A stretch of DNA of 64,000 nucleotides, taken from BQJD01 sp964350265 (GTDB lineage Bacteria > Pseudomonadota > Gammaproteobacteria > Arenicellales > CAJQKF01). The notes under the pieces were generated by a model. It was not told the DNA's origin. It was given only the letters and a program-made list of their open reading frames with translations, and made no database searches. A program made the position numbers and the translations under genes. Positions within the stretch are counted from its first letter, which is position 1. Every line of letters starts with the position of its first letter. The DNA is taken from assembly GCA_964350265.1 (NCBI GenBank), contig CAYGJZ010000007.1, forward strand, positions 1-64,000, written 5' to 3'. Positions 32,825-41,839 of this stretch are shown here, piece by piece.

Positions 32825-33792
32825 AGCACCCCCGCGCGGATCAGGTCCAGCGTGTTGAGGGCGCCGACCACGCGCTGCTCGTCGTCCACGGCGAAGATGC
32901 CGTTGATGGAGTGGGTCTCCATCAGGTTGATCAGCTCGCTGGCGAGGGTGTCCGCGGTGGTGGTCTTCGGCGCGCGGGTCATGACCTCGGCGATGCCGCC
33001 GCTGTAGACGTCGACACCGTGGCCGAGGGCGCGGCGCAGGTCGCCGTCGGTGAAGATGCCCACCAGGCGCCGCTTCGCGTCGACCACGCCGGTCATGCCC
33101 AGGCCCTTGCTGCTCATCTCCACCAGCGCGTCGCGCAGGCTGGCATCCTCGTCCACGGCAGGAATGCGCTCGCCGGTGTGCATGACGTCGCCGACGTAGA
33201 TCAGCAGGCGCCGACCGAGGGTGCCGCCCGGGTGCGAGCGGGCGAAGTCGTTCCTGGTGAAGCCACGTGCCTTCAGCGTGGCCACCACCAGCGCGTCGCC
33301 CATGGCCAGGGTGGTGGTGGTGCTGGCGGTGGGGGCGAGGTTGTAGGGGCAGGCCTCGGCCTCGACACTGACGTCCAGGCAGATGTCGGCAAAGCCGGAC
33401 AGGGTCGAGTCCATGCGGCCGGTCATCACCACCAGTTGCACGCCCATGCGCTTGACGATGGGCACGATGGTGAGAATTTCCGGGGTCTCGCCGGAGTTGG
33501 AGATGGCGATGACCACGTCGTTCGGCGTGATCATGCCCAGGTCGCCGTGGCTGGCTTCGCCGGGGTGAACGAAGAATGCCGGGGTGCCGGTGCTGGCCAG
33601 GCTGGCGGCGATCTTGCCGCCGATGTGGCCGGACTTGCCCATGCCCACCACCACCACCCGTCCCTGGCAGGCGAGCAGCGCCTGGCAGGCCGCCTCGAAG
33701 GCCGGGCCGATGCGCCCGGACAGCGCGGCAATGGACTTCGCCTCCAGTGCGAGCACGTGGCGGGCGGAGAGGACGAAGTCGGAGTCGGGCAT
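32821..33792 (-). CDS. kdsD: Arabinose-5-phosphate isomerase
   Basis: A 323-residue enzyme converting ribulose-5-phosphate to arabinose-5-phosphate, the first step of Kdo synthesis. An N-terminal SIS domain (VVVVGMGKSGHIGGKIAASLASTGTPAFFVHPGEA, ISNSGETPE) is followed by two CBS domains. Met at 33792 matches the N terminus of KdsD; an in-frame reading to 33996 would cross the divergent gene's start region. It is the first gene of the minus-strand cluster. Confidence 0.95.
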   Translation of the reverse strand: MPDSDFVLSARHVLALEAKSIAALSGRIGPAFEAACQALLACQGRVVVVGMGKSGHIGGKIAASLASTGTPAFFVHPGEASHGDLGMITPNDVVIAISNSGETPEILTIVPIVKRMGVQLVVMTGRMDSTLSGFADICLDVSVEAEACPYNLAPTASTTTTLAMGDALVVATLKARGFTRNDFARSHPGGTLGRRLLIYVGDVMHTGERIPAVDEDASLRDALVEMSSKGLGMTGVVDAKRRLVGIFTDGDLRRALGHGVDVYSGGIAEVMTRAPKTTTADTLASELINLMETHSINGIFAVDDEQRVVGALNTLDLIRAGVL

Positions 33793-33916
33793 ATCGCTTC
33801 GGGCGCGGCAGTGGGCGAGGGAGCCTGTTGCGGCCATCCCTTCAACGGGCGGGGCAGTATAGCAAACGAAGGTTTTTTTTAATAAAGTGCGCCGCTTTGC
33901 CAAGCCGGGGAGGACG

Positions 33917-34591
33917 ATGGCCACGGTGGACTGGAGGCACGTCGACACGGTGCTGCTGGACATGGACGGCACCTTGCTCGACCTGCGGTTCGACAACGAA
34001 TTCTGGCTGGAACGGGTGCCTGCCGCCTATGCCGCCCGCCACCGGCTGGCGCCGGAGGCGGCCCGCGAGCGACTGTTCGCCCACATGCAGTCCATTCGCG
34101 GCACCCTGAACTGGTACTGCGTGGACTACTGGAGCGAAGCCCTTGGCCTGGACATCATCCGCATGACCCGCGAGGCGTCTGCGGGCATCTGCATGCGCGA
34201 GGGCGCGGCGGAGTTCCTGGCCGCGGTGCGCGCCACCGGCCGCGCCCTCTACCTGCTGACCAATGCCCACCCGGCAACGCTGGCGATCAAGCTCGAGCAG
34301 GTGGACCTCGGCGATGTCTTCGATGCCCTGGTCAGTTCCCACCCCCTCGGCGCGCCGAAGGAGGAACAGGCCTTCTGGACCGGTTTCGTCGCCGCCCACC
34401 CGGTGAACCCGGCGCGCAGCCTGTTCATCGACGACAACGCGGTGGTGCTGGCGGCGGCGCAGGCGTTCGGCATCGGCCAGTTGCTGGCGGTGCGCCAGGG
34501 AGATTCCAGCCGCGCGGCGGTGGACACCGCCCCCTTCACCGGTCTCGACCGCTTCGGCGAGCTGCTGCCGGTTCCGCCGCGCCGGTCATGA
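33917..34591 (+). CDS. HAD-family nucleotidase-like hydrolase (YrfG-like)
   Basis: A 224-residue HAD phosphatase. Motif I is VLLDMDGTLLDLRFDNEFW, motif II LTNAH, the motif III Lys lies in LGAPKEE, and motif IV FIDDNAVVL. The N-terminal pattern matches YrfG, a GMP/IMP nucleotidase in E. coli. A GGGGAGG ribosome site precedes ATG 33917. It is divergent from kdsD and overlaps zapE by ATGA. The substrate is unproven; it does have a cap domain and so does not resemble KdsC. Confidence 0.82.
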   Translation: MATVDWRHVDTVLLDMDGTLLDLRFDNEFWLERVPAAYAARHRLAPEAARERLFAHMQSIRGTLNWYCVDYWSEALGLDIIRMTREASAGICMREGAAEFLAAVRATGRALYLLTNAHPATLAIKLEQVDLGDVFDALVSSHPLGAPKEEQAFWTGFVAAHPVNPARSLFIDDNAVVLAAAQAFGIGQLLAVRQGDSSRAAVDTAPFTGLDRFGELLPVPPRRS

Positions 34592-35691
34592 GCGATCCCG
34601 CCGACCTGCGCCAGGCCTACCAGGCCGAGCTCGCCCGTCTCGGCTACCAGGCCGACGAGGCCCAGCGCCAGTGCATCGAGGAACTGGAGCGGCTGCGCCG
34701 TGCGCTGGCCGCGCGCCGTGCGCGGTCCGGCCCCTGGCAGCGCCTCGGGCGCTGGTTCGGGCGTCGGCCGGAGCCGGTACGCGGGCTCTACCTGTGGGGT
34801 GGCGTCGGTCGCGGCAAGACCTTCCTGATGGACCTGTTCTACCGTTCGGTGGCCGGGGAAGGTGCCGAACGCGTGCACTTCCACCGCTTCATGCTCTCCA
34901 TCCATCGCCAGCTCGCCGCGCGCAAGCATGTCAGCGATCCCCTGGCCGAGGTGGCCGGCGACATCGGCCGCCGGCTGAAGGTGCTGTGCTTCGACGAGCT
35001 GTTCGTGGCCGACATCACCGATGCCATGGTGCTGGCGCGGCTGTTCCACATTCTCGTCGACCACGGCGTGACGCTGGTGTTCACCTCCAACACCGAGCCG
35101 CGCAACCTGTATCGCGACGGCCTGCAGCGCGAGCGGTTCCTGCCGGCCATCGCGTTGATCGAGGCCAACTGCCAGGTGATCAACATGGACGCCGGCACCG
35201 ACTACCGGCTGCGCACGCTGGCCTCGTCGCAGACCTACCGCGTGCCCCACGATGCCGCCGCCGACGAGGCGCTGGCGGCGGTTTTTCACCGCGTCGCCGG
35301 CGACGAGCCGGTGGACGATGCACCGCTGGACGTGCTCGGTCGCTCGATCCCGGTGCGGCTGGCCGCCGAGGGCGTGTGCTGGTTCGACTTCGCCGACCTG
35401 TGCGAGGGGCCACGCTCGAAGGCGGACTACACCGAGCTGTCGCGCTTCTACCACACCGTGCTGATCTCGGACATCCCGCTGCTCGGTATCGACGGCGACG
35501 ACGCGGCGCGGCGCTTCGTCGAGCTGGTGGACGAGCTGTACGATCGCCGGGTGAACGTGCTGGTGTCCGCGGCGGCGCCGGCCGAGTCCCTCTACCGGGG
35601 CCGCCGCATGGCGCATGCCTTCCAGCGCACCGTCAGCCGCCTGCGCGAGTTCGCCAGTCCCGACTACCTGGCCGCCGAGCACCGACCCTAG
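34588..35691 (+). CDS. zapE: Cell division ATPase ZapE (AFG1-like)
   Basis: A 367-residue AFG1-family ATPase. Walker A GGVGRGKTF is at 71-79, Walker B LCFDELFVADITDAM, and the sensor region is LVFTSNTEP. In E. coli ZapE destabilises FtsZ rings during constriction under stress. It is coupled to the upstream hydrolase gene (ATGA) and its stop shares CTAG with the convergent priA stop. Confidence 0.93.
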   Translation: MSDPADLRQAYQAELARLGYQADEAQRQCIEELERLRRALAARRARSGPWQRLGRWFGRRPEPVRGLYLWGGVGRGKTFLMDLFYRSVAGEGAERVHFHRFMLSIHRQLAARKHVSDPLAEVAGDIGRRLKVLCFDELFVADITDAMVLARLFHILVDHGVTLVFTSNTEPRNLYRDGLQRERFLPAIALIEANCQVINMDAGTDYRLRTLASSQTYRVPHDAAADEALAAVFHRVAGDEPVDDAPLDVLGRSIPVRLAAEGVCWFDFADLCEGPRSKADYTELSRFYHTVLISDIPLLGIDGDDAARRFVELVDELYDRRVNVLVSAAAPAESLYRGRRMAHAFQRTVSRLREFASPDYLAAEHRP

Positions 35692-37877
35692 TACAGGTCC
35701 ACCGGGTCCACGTCCAGGGACCAGCGTACCCGCCGGGCCTGCCGGCTGCTGCCGAGGGGCTCGGCCAGCGCCGCCAGCAGACGGCGCAGTGGTGGTCGTG
35801 CGCGGGCCTGGATCATGAGCTGGGCGCGGAAGCGCCCGGCCCGGCGCTCCATCGGCGCCGGCACCGGGTCCATCACCTCGACCCCGTCCGGCAGGCCGAT
35901 ATCCAGGGCCAGCTGCCGGGCCGCGGTGAGAAAGGACAGCGCGGCCTGTTCCAGCGCCGATTCCGCCCGCAGCAGCGCCAGGTGGCCGAACGGCGGCATG
36001 CCCAGGGTACGACGCACGGCCAGTTCCGCTTCCGCGAACAGGGCATAGTCCTGGCGCTGCACGGCGGTCATGCAGGGATGGTCGCCGAAGCGGGTCTGCA
36101 CCAGCACCTGGCCGGGCCGCGCCCCGCGCCCGGCCCGGCCGGCGACCTGGGTCACGGTCTGGAACAGGCGTTCCGGGGCGCGGAAGTCCACGCTGTACAT
36201 GCCCTGGTCGGCATTCAGCACGCCGACCAGCGTGATCCCCGGAAAGTCGTGTCCCTTGGACAGCAGCTGCGTGCCGACCAGGATATCCACCTCGCCACGG
36301 CCCACCCGGGCCAGCTGCTCGGCCAGCGCACCACCGGGGGTGGTGTCGCGGTCGATGCGCGCCACCCGGGCGGTGGGAAAGCGTTCGGCCAGCGCCTGCT
36401 CCACCCGCTGGGTGCCGACCCCGGCAAGGTACAGCTCGTCGTGGCCGCAGGCCGGGCAATGCGCCACCGCGGGTCGGGTGTGCCCGCAGTGGTGGCAGCG
36501 CAGGCGTGCCTCGCGACGGTGCAGGGTGAGAAAGGCATCGCAGCGCTCGCAGCGTGCCTGCCACTGGCAGGCGGTGCACATCATCACCGGGGAATAGCCG
36601 CGCCGGTTGATGAAGACCAGCGACTGCTCGCCGCGCTCGATGCGCTCGGCAATGGCGCGCAGCAGCGGCGCGGTGAGCCCGTCCACGGCGGCGAAGCGGT
36701 CCATGTCCACCAGCGACACCGACGGCATGCGCGCGCCGCCGGCGCGCTCGGGCAGCTGCAGCAGGGTGTAGCGGCCGCTGCGGCAGTTGTGCCAGCTTTC
36801 CAGCGACGGCGTGGCCGAGCCCAGCACCACCGGCAGCCCGCTGACCGAGGCGCGCTTGATGGCCACGTCGCGGGCATGGTAGCGAAAGCCGTCCTGCTGC
36901 TTGAACGAGGTGTCGTGTTCCTCGTCGATGATGACCAGGCCCAGGTGGGGCATCGGGCAGAACACCGCCGAGCGGGTGCCGAGCACCACCTTGGCCTCGC
37001 CGCCGGCGGCACGCAGCCAGGCCCGCTGCCGCTCGCCCTCGGCCAGCGCCGAGTGCAGCACCGCCACCGGCTGTCCCAGTCGCTCGCGGAATCGCCCCAC
37101 CAGTTGCGGCGTCAGGGCGATCTCCGGCACCAGCACCAGCACCCCCCGGCCGCGGGCGATGGTTCGCCTGGCCAGTTGCAGGTAGACCTCGGTCTTGCCG
37201 CTGCCGGTCACGCCCTTGAGCAGAAAGCAGCCGAACTCGCCGGCGGCGGCGTCGATCCGTTCCACCGCCTCGGCCTGCATCGGGTTCAGGGCCGGGCCGG
37301 CCACCGGCGCTGGCGGGGCATCGCCGGCCACCGGCTCCAGCACGCCGCGCTCGAGCAGACGGCGGACGGCGTCGCCACAGTCACCGATCCGTTCGCGCAG
37401 TGCCGCCAGCGGCGCGGTGCCGCCGTCGGCCAGCGCCTCCACCACCTGGCGCTGGCGATGGGCGCGGCCGGGGATCGCCGCCAGGGCGTCTTCCGCGGCG
37501 CCGGCCAGGCGGTAGGCAGGCACGGCCTTCGGCGCGGCCAGGCGGCGACGGTGGCGGACCGGCAGCGCCGCCTCCAGCACTTCCCCGGGCGGGTGGCGGT
37601 AGTAGTCCGCGGCCCAGCTCAGCAGGGAAAACAGTTCGTCGTCGAACAGCGGCTCCTCGTCGATGACCTCGATCACCGTCTTCAGCGTGCCGGCGGGTGC
37701 CGGCCGGCCGCTTCGCGGCACCACGAAGCCGATGCGCCGGCCCTGGCGCAGGGGCACCAGCACGCGCGCCCCCACGGAAACCCGCCAGCCGGCGGGCAGG
37801 CGGTAGTCATAGGGCTGGTGGATCGGCGCCGCGATGGCCACCGAGACCACCTCGGCCCCGGTCGGTGGAGCGTTCAC
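35688..37877 (-). CDS. priA: Primosomal protein N' (replication restart helicase PriA)
   Basis: A 729-residue superfamily 2 helicase that restarts stalled replication forks. It has an N-terminal 3'-DNA-binding domain (PIHQPYDYRLPAGW), Walker A GVTGSGKTEVYLQ, Walker B IIDEEHD, and the zinc-binding cysteine region MMCTACQWQARCERCD...CHHCG...CPACG. The start is placed at GTG 37877, which gives the E. coli length; an in-frame ATG at 37958 would add 27 Pro/Thr-rich residues that are not conserved. Confidence 0.94.
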   Translation of the reverse strand: MNAPPTGAEVVSVAIAAPIHQPYDYRLPAGWRVSVGARVLVPLRQGRRIGFVVPRSGRPAPAGTLKTVIEVIDEEPLFDDELFSLLSWAADYYRHPPGEVLEAALPVRHRRRLAAPKAVPAYRLAGAAEDALAAIPGRAHRQRQVVEALADGGTAPLAALRERIGDCGDAVRRLLERGVLEPVAGDAPPAPVAGPALNPMQAEAVERIDAAAGEFGCFLLKGVTGSGKTEVYLQLARRTIARGRGVLVLVPEIALTPQLVGRFRERLGQPVAVLHSALAEGERQRAWLRAAGGEAKVVLGTRSAVFCPMPHLGLVIIDEEHDTSFKQQDGFRYHARDVAIKRASVSGLPVVLGSATPSLESWHNCRSGRYTLLQLPERAGGARMPSVSLVDMDRFAAVDGLTAPLLRAIAERIERGEQSLVFINRRGYSPVMMCTACQWQARCERCDAFLTLHRREARLRCHHCGHTRPAVAHCPACGHDELYLAGVGTQRVEQALAERFPTARVARIDRDTTPGGALAEQLARVGRGEVDILVGTQLLSKGHDFPGITLVGVLNADQGMYSVDFRAPERLFQTVTQVAGRAGRGARPGQVLVQTRFGDHPCMTAVQRQDYALFAEAELAVRRTLGMPPFGHLALLRAESALEQAALSFLTAARQLALDIGLPDGVEVMDPVPAPMERRAGRFRAQLMIQARARPPLRRLLAALAEPLGSSRQARRVRWSLDVDPVDLY

Positions 37878-38389
37878 GGCAACGTCGGGCTGTGGCGAAG
37901 GGCGGCGTAGTGTAGCAGGGTGGGAAGTCGTCGACGGGACCGGCAAAGTTACGCACAAGGCCTGTGGATAACCATGTGTACAAAGTTACGGCGAGCAATG
38001 AATTTACAGGTCGGGAAGGGTCCCGGCCGAAATTGCCTAATTTTTAATCAAAAGCGCTTCGATTTTTAAAATCAATAGCTTACATGAGATTTCGCAACGT
38101 CTTGCGGAAACATGAACGGGAAATTACGGAAACCCGCGATCCGCGCCGTCACTGTGCATAAACCGCGCCGCTGCACCCGTTCCGGGCGAGTCGTGGCACA
38201 TCGCTTTCGTGAAGCTTTTGTTTCAACCAGTTACCGGGAACTCCTTGGCGCAGACCGAGGTGCACCCCCGGTGGCCGGGCACGAGGGTTCCCGGTCACGC
38301 GACCGGCCTTGAAGGTCGGGTACACTCGCCGCTTCCGCCGGTCCCGTGCAGGACGCGGCCGGCCCATGAACCTTCCCGGAGAAGTGGAT
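37878..38389. other. 512-bp A+T-rich intergenic region with DnaA-box-like sites
   Basis: This is the longest non-coding stretch in the window and the most A+T-rich. It holds TGTGGATAA at 37963-37971 and TGTGCATAA at 38153-38161, both fitting the DnaA-box consensus (reverse of TTATNCACA), plus the near-match TTACGCACA at 37949-37957. Between the two boxes is an A+T-rich block (about 38030-38090) with two ATTTTTAA tracts. CAAAGTTACG is repeated at 37944-37953 and 37981-37990. The short open frame at 38112-38312 does not look like a gene. The priA and dgkA promoters must also lie here. Confidence 0.5.
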
Positions 38390-38749
38390 GTGAATGCGAA
38401 AGGCGCAACCGGCGCCCGGCGCCTGGTGCTGGCGGCGCGCAACTCGGTCAACGGCCTGCGCGGTGCGTGGCGCAGCGAGGAGGCGATCCGCCAGGAGATC
38501 GGCCTGCTGGTGCTGTCGGTGCCGGCCGCCTTCTGGCTGACGCCGGAACCGCTGGAACGGGTGGTGCTGGTGGCCAGCGTGGTGCTGGTGCTGCTGGTGG
38601 AACTGCTGAACACCGCGGTGGAATACACCGTCGACCGCATCGGCCTGGAGTTCCACGAGTTGTCCGGCCTGGCCAAGGACATCGGCTCGGCGGCGGTGCT
38701 GGTGTCGTTGTGCCTGGCCGCCTTCGTCTGGCTGGTGCTGCTGCTCTAG
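38390..38749 (+). CDS. dgkA: Diacylglycerol kinase
   Basis: A 119-residue small membrane kinase that phosphorylates diacylglycerol released by osmoregulated glucan and LPS modification. Three membrane helices and the active-site segment VLVELLNTAVEYTVDRIGLEFH, with its ExxNTAxE core, are intact. GTG at 38390 is chosen because GGAGAAG at 38378-38384 is well placed; an ATG at 38366 is in frame but lacks a ribosome site. Its TAG stop shares CTAG with the convergent gene. Confidence 0.93.
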   Translation: MNAKGATGARRLVLAARNSVNGLRGAWRSEEAIRQEIGLLVLSVPAAFWLTPEPLERVVLVASVVLVLLVELLNTAVEYTVDRIGLEFHELSGLAKDIGSAAVLVSLCLAAFVWLVLLL

Positions 38750-39765
38750 CGCGGCATCGCCATCGACGCCAGCACGGCGTCTTCGCCGGGGTCGAAGACC
38801 CGGCGCCACAGGGCCGGGAAGAAGCCCGCCGGCAGCGCCGGTCGCGCCAGCCGCGCACCGGGAACCGCCTGCCACTGCTCGCCGTTGCGGGTCATCAGCA
38901 CGAAGCGGAACACGTAGGCCCCCTCGGTGCCCATGCGCAGGTCGGTGGCGAGGATGCGCTGCCCGTCGCTGGCGAGGGACACGAAGCCGTGGCTGAACCA
39001 GCGCAGGCGGGCCAGGGCGGGACTGCCGTCGAGCAGCGGCGCCAGCGCGTTGCCGCGGTCGTAGGCGGTGAAGCGCACCGCCGGGTCGTCGTCGAACAGC
39101 GAGGCAAAGCCCTGCAGGTAGCGCGTCGGCGTCATCACCACGATGCGCCACAGGGCGATGTTGAACGGGGCCGCGGTCACGTCCACGGCCTCGGCCTCGA
39201 TGCCCTGCCGGGCCAGCGTTGCCTCGACCCGCCGTTCCATCCACTGCTGGGCGACGAGGCCGGCCAGCAGGTAGGCGCTGGACAGCGCAAGGCTGATGCC
39301 GGCGAGGCGCAGCGGCCGGCTCGGCCTGGCGAAGATGCCGATGGCCAGCAGCGCCAGCGGCAGGCTGTACAGCGGGTCGATGATGAACACGCTGCCGCCG
39401 GATACCGGTGGCAGCGGCAAAGGCCACAGCAACTGGGTGCCGTAGACGGTCAGCGCGTCGAGGCCGGCATGGGTGACCAGGACCAGCCACAGCAGCGCCA
39501 GGTGGCGACGGTAGCTGAAGCGCCGGTCCAGCGCCGCCATGACCCATGCCAGCAGCGGCGCGGCCACGGTGTGTACCAGCCAGGAGTGGGTCGGGCCGCG
39601 GTGGCGGACGAAGTTCTCCACCGCGTCGCCGTAGTCGATGAACACGTCCAGGTCCGGCGCGGTGCCGGCCAGCGCGCCGTACAGCCATGCCCGCCGCGGG
39701 TGGCGGCGGCCGGCGACCGCCACCCCCACGGCACCGCCGAGCAGCGCCTGGGTGATCGAGTCCAC
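38746..39765 (-). CDS. Membrane-bound metal-dependent hydrolase (YdjM/DUF457 family)
   Basis: A 339-residue integral membrane protein. The N terminus VDSITQALLGGAVGVAVAG and the motifs GTAPDLDVFIDY, RHRGPTHSWLVH and THAGLDALTVYG place conserved Asp and His residues of the YdjM/YbcI family, thought to bind metal. About five membrane helices are followed by a soluble C-terminal domain. The start is GTG at 39765, 8 bp after the flavin reductase stop. Its substrate is unknown. Confidence 0.82.
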   Translation of the reverse strand: MDSITQALLGGAVGVAVAGRRHPRRAWLYGALAGTAPDLDVFIDYGDAVENFVRHRGPTHSWLVHTVAAPLLAWVMAALDRRFSYRRHLALLWLVLVTHAGLDALTVYGTQLLWPLPLPPVSGGSVFIIDPLYSLPLALLAIGIFARPSRPLRLAGISLALSSAYLLAGLVAQQWMERRVEATLARQGIEAEAVDVTAAPFNIALWRIVVMTPTRYLQGFASLFDDDPAVRFTAYDRGNALAPLLDGSPALARLRWFSHGFVSLASDGQRILATDLRMGTEGAYVFRFVLMTRNGEQWQAVPGARLARPALPAGFFPALWRRVFDPGEDAVLASMAMPR

Positions 39766-39772
39766 CGGCGGC

Positions 39773-40387
39773 CTACTCCGGTCGCGCCAGCCGCACGACT
39801 TCGCCGAAGGTGGCGTATTCGCTGGCGCCCAGGCGGGAAACCGGCCGGATGCGGTCGGCATGGATCTTCTGCCGGCCCTTGGCGTCCTCGCCGATCACCG
39901 CATCGTCCACGAAGACCCGGTGCACCTCGCCGAGAATCAGGCTCTGCGGGGCATTGCCGACCTGGATGACCTGGTAGCGGCTGCAGGCCAGCGCCACCTT
40001 GGCGCTGGCCAGGCGGGGCAGGTCGAAGCCGTCGAAGGGCACGGTTTCCAGGCCCAGCTTGCTGACCTCCGATTCACCGTGGTCCAGGGTCGCCGCGGAG
40101 GCATTCATTGCCTCGAGGTTGTCCTCGTCGACGATGTGGACGACGAACAGGGGTTGTTGCTCGATGTTGGTCTTGGTGTCCTTGAACGCGCCGCCAGGCT
40201 TGCGGCCGGTGGAGACCAGCACCAGCGGCGGGTCGGCGCAGACCGCGTTGAAGTAGGAAAACGGCGCCAGGTTGTAGCCGCCGTCGGCGAACGGCGACAG
40301 CACCCAGGCGATGGGCCGCGGGATGATCGTCTGGATCATGGTGAAGTACACCTGGGCCGGGGAAAGGGTGGAGAGATCGATGATCAC
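39773..40387 (-). CDS. Flavin reductase-like FMN-binding split-barrel protein
   Basis: A 204-residue member of the DIM6/NtaB (flavin reductase-like) family. PRPIAWVLSPFADGGYNLAPFSYFNAV is the usual FMN-binding N-terminal segment. Members reduce flavins for monooxygenases or bind FMN with other roles. No monooxygenase partner is nearby. It lies between rarD and the membrane hydrolase, all on the minus strand. Confidence 0.85.
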   Translation of the reverse strand: MIIDLSTLSPAQVYFTMIQTIIPRPIAWVLSPFADGGYNLAPFSYFNAVCADPPLVLVSTGRKPGGAFKDTKTNIEQQPLFVVHIVDEDNLEAMNASAATLDHGESEVSKLGLETVPFDGFDLPRLASAKVALACSRYQVIQVGNAPQSLILGEVHRVFVDDAVIGEDAKGRQKIHADRIRPVSRLGASEYATFGEVVRLARPE

Positions 40388-40417
40388 AACGGTGTCCTCA
40401 AGTGGGAGTGGATGTAT

Positions 40418-41302
40418 TCAGGTGGCTGCCGGGGCGCGCCGGGCGGTGATAAAACCGTGGCTGGCGAACAGCGCCAGCGCGGTCCAGATGCAGGCGAAGG
40501 CGAACAGCTCGGCGCTGCGCAGCGGTTCGCCGTAGACGAACACGCCGAGGACGAACTGCATGCTCGGGGTGAGGTAGAACACGAGGCCGACGGTGGAGTA
40601 GTGCAACCGCCGGGCGGCCGCCACGAACAACAGCAGCGGCGTGGCGGTGACCGCGCCGGCGCCGATCAGCAGCAGGTTGGTGGACAGCGACACCGTGCCG
40701 AAGGCGCCGCCCGGGGTGAGCAGCAGGTAGCCCCAGGCCAGCGGCGACACCAGCAGTGTTTCGATCAGCAACCCGGTGATCGAGTCCGAACGCGCCTTCT
40801 TGCGCAGTGCCCCGTAGGCGGCGAAGCTCATGCCCAGGGCCAGCGCCACCCAGGGCAGGGTGCCGTGGACCAGGATCAGGGCGCCCACCCCGCAGGCGGC
40901 GATGGCCACCGCCAGCCACTGCGCTCCCGCCAGTCGTTCGCGGAACATGGCCAGGCCGAAGACGACGTTGATCAGCGGCGTGAGAAAGTAGCCCATGCTC
41001 GCCTCCACCACCCGTTCCTCGGCCACTGCCCAGATGTAGATCCCCCAGTTGATGGAGATCAGCGCCGCGGTGGCCGCCAGCAGCGCCAGCTCCCGGGGTC
41101 GGCGCAGGACCTCGAGCACCACCGCGCCGTGGCGGCGCGCGAGGATGACCACGGCGATGAAGGGCACCGACCAGCTGACCCGGTGGGCCAGGATCTCCAG
41201 GGTGTCGACGTGGCCGAGCAGTTTCCAGTACACCGGGAACAGCCCCCAGATGGTGAACGCGCCGAGGGCGAAGGCGAAGCCGGCGAGCAGGTCGCGGTTC
41301 AC
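40418..41302 (-). CDS. rarD: RarD-type EamA transporter
   Basis: A 294-residue protein with ten membrane helices. The RarD signatures GLFPVYWKLLGHVDTLEILAHRVSWS and NWGIYIWAV are present. The family is linked to chloramphenicol sensitivity or amino-acid transport; its true substrate is uncertain. The start is GTG at 41302, overlapping the trmL stop (GTGA), so the two are translationally coupled. Confidence 0.88.
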   Translation of the reverse strand: MNRDLLAGFAFALGAFTIWGLFPVYWKLLGHVDTLEILAHRVSWSVPFIAVVILARRHGAVVLEVLRRPRELALLAATAALISINWGIYIWAVAEERVVEASMGYFLTPLINVVFGLAMFRERLAGAQWLAVAIAACGVGALILVHGTLPWVALALGMSFAAYGALRKKARSDSITGLLIETLLVSPLAWGYLLLTPGGAFGTVSLSTNLLLIGAGAVTATPLLLFVAAARRLHYSTVGLVFYLTPSMQFVLGVFVYGEPLRSAELFAFACIWTALALFASHGFITARRAPAAT

Positions 41303-41763
41303 GCGGCACCGCCGAAGGCATGCTGTCGCCAGGCCTCGTACACCGCCACCGCCACCGTGTTGGACAGGTTCAGGCTGCGGCTGCCCGGCTGCATCGGCAG
41401 CCGGACCCGGCCTTCCTCCGGCGCCAGCGTCCGCACCTGCGCCGGCAGGCCGCGGCTTTCCGGGCCGAACAGCAGCACCGCGCCCGCCGGGTAGCGCACC
41501 TGGTCGAAGCGCAGCCGGTGGTGGGTGGAGAAGGTGAAACGCGCCACTTCGCCGCAGGCGGCGAGGGCGGTGTCGAGGTCGTCGTGCACGAAGAGGGCAG
41601 CGAATTCGTGGTAGTCCAGGCCGGCCCGTCGCAGGGCACGGTGGTCGATGTCGAAGCCCAGCGGGCGCACCAGGTGCAGGGTACAGCCGGTGTTCGCGCA
41701 CAGGCGGATGACGTTGCCGGTATTGGGCGGAATCTCCGGCTGGTAGAGCACCACGTTGAACAT
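41299..41763 (-). CDS. trmL: tRNA (cytidine/uridine-34-2'-O)-methyltransferase
   Basis: A 154-residue SPOUT methyltransferase that methylates the wobble ribose of tRNA-Leu. YQPEIPPNTGNVIRLCANTG starts the fold, and the knot carries LLFGPESRGLP and RLPMQPGSRSLNLSNTVAVAVYEAWRQ. Length and all family motifs are normal. Confidence 0.95.
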   Translation of the reverse strand: MFNVVLYQPEIPPNTGNVIRLCANTGCTLHLVRPLGFDIDHRALRRAGLDYHEFAALFVHDDLDTALAACGEVARFTFSTHHRLRFDQVRYPAGAVLLFGPESRGLPAQVRTLAPEEGRVRLPMQPGSRSLNLSNTVAVAVYEAWRQHAFGGAA

Positions 41764-41839
41764 TGGTTTTTTCGGCGGGTCGGGGCGAGCGGTGGCTGGC
41801 GGATGGTCGACGCCGGTCGACCCGGCCCGGTGGCGTCCG

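Noticed and set aside
38112..38312. A 66-codon open frame in the priA-dgkA spacer
   Set aside because: Composition is Arg-rich and random-looking, there is no ribosome site, and it lies in a regulatory-looking region.
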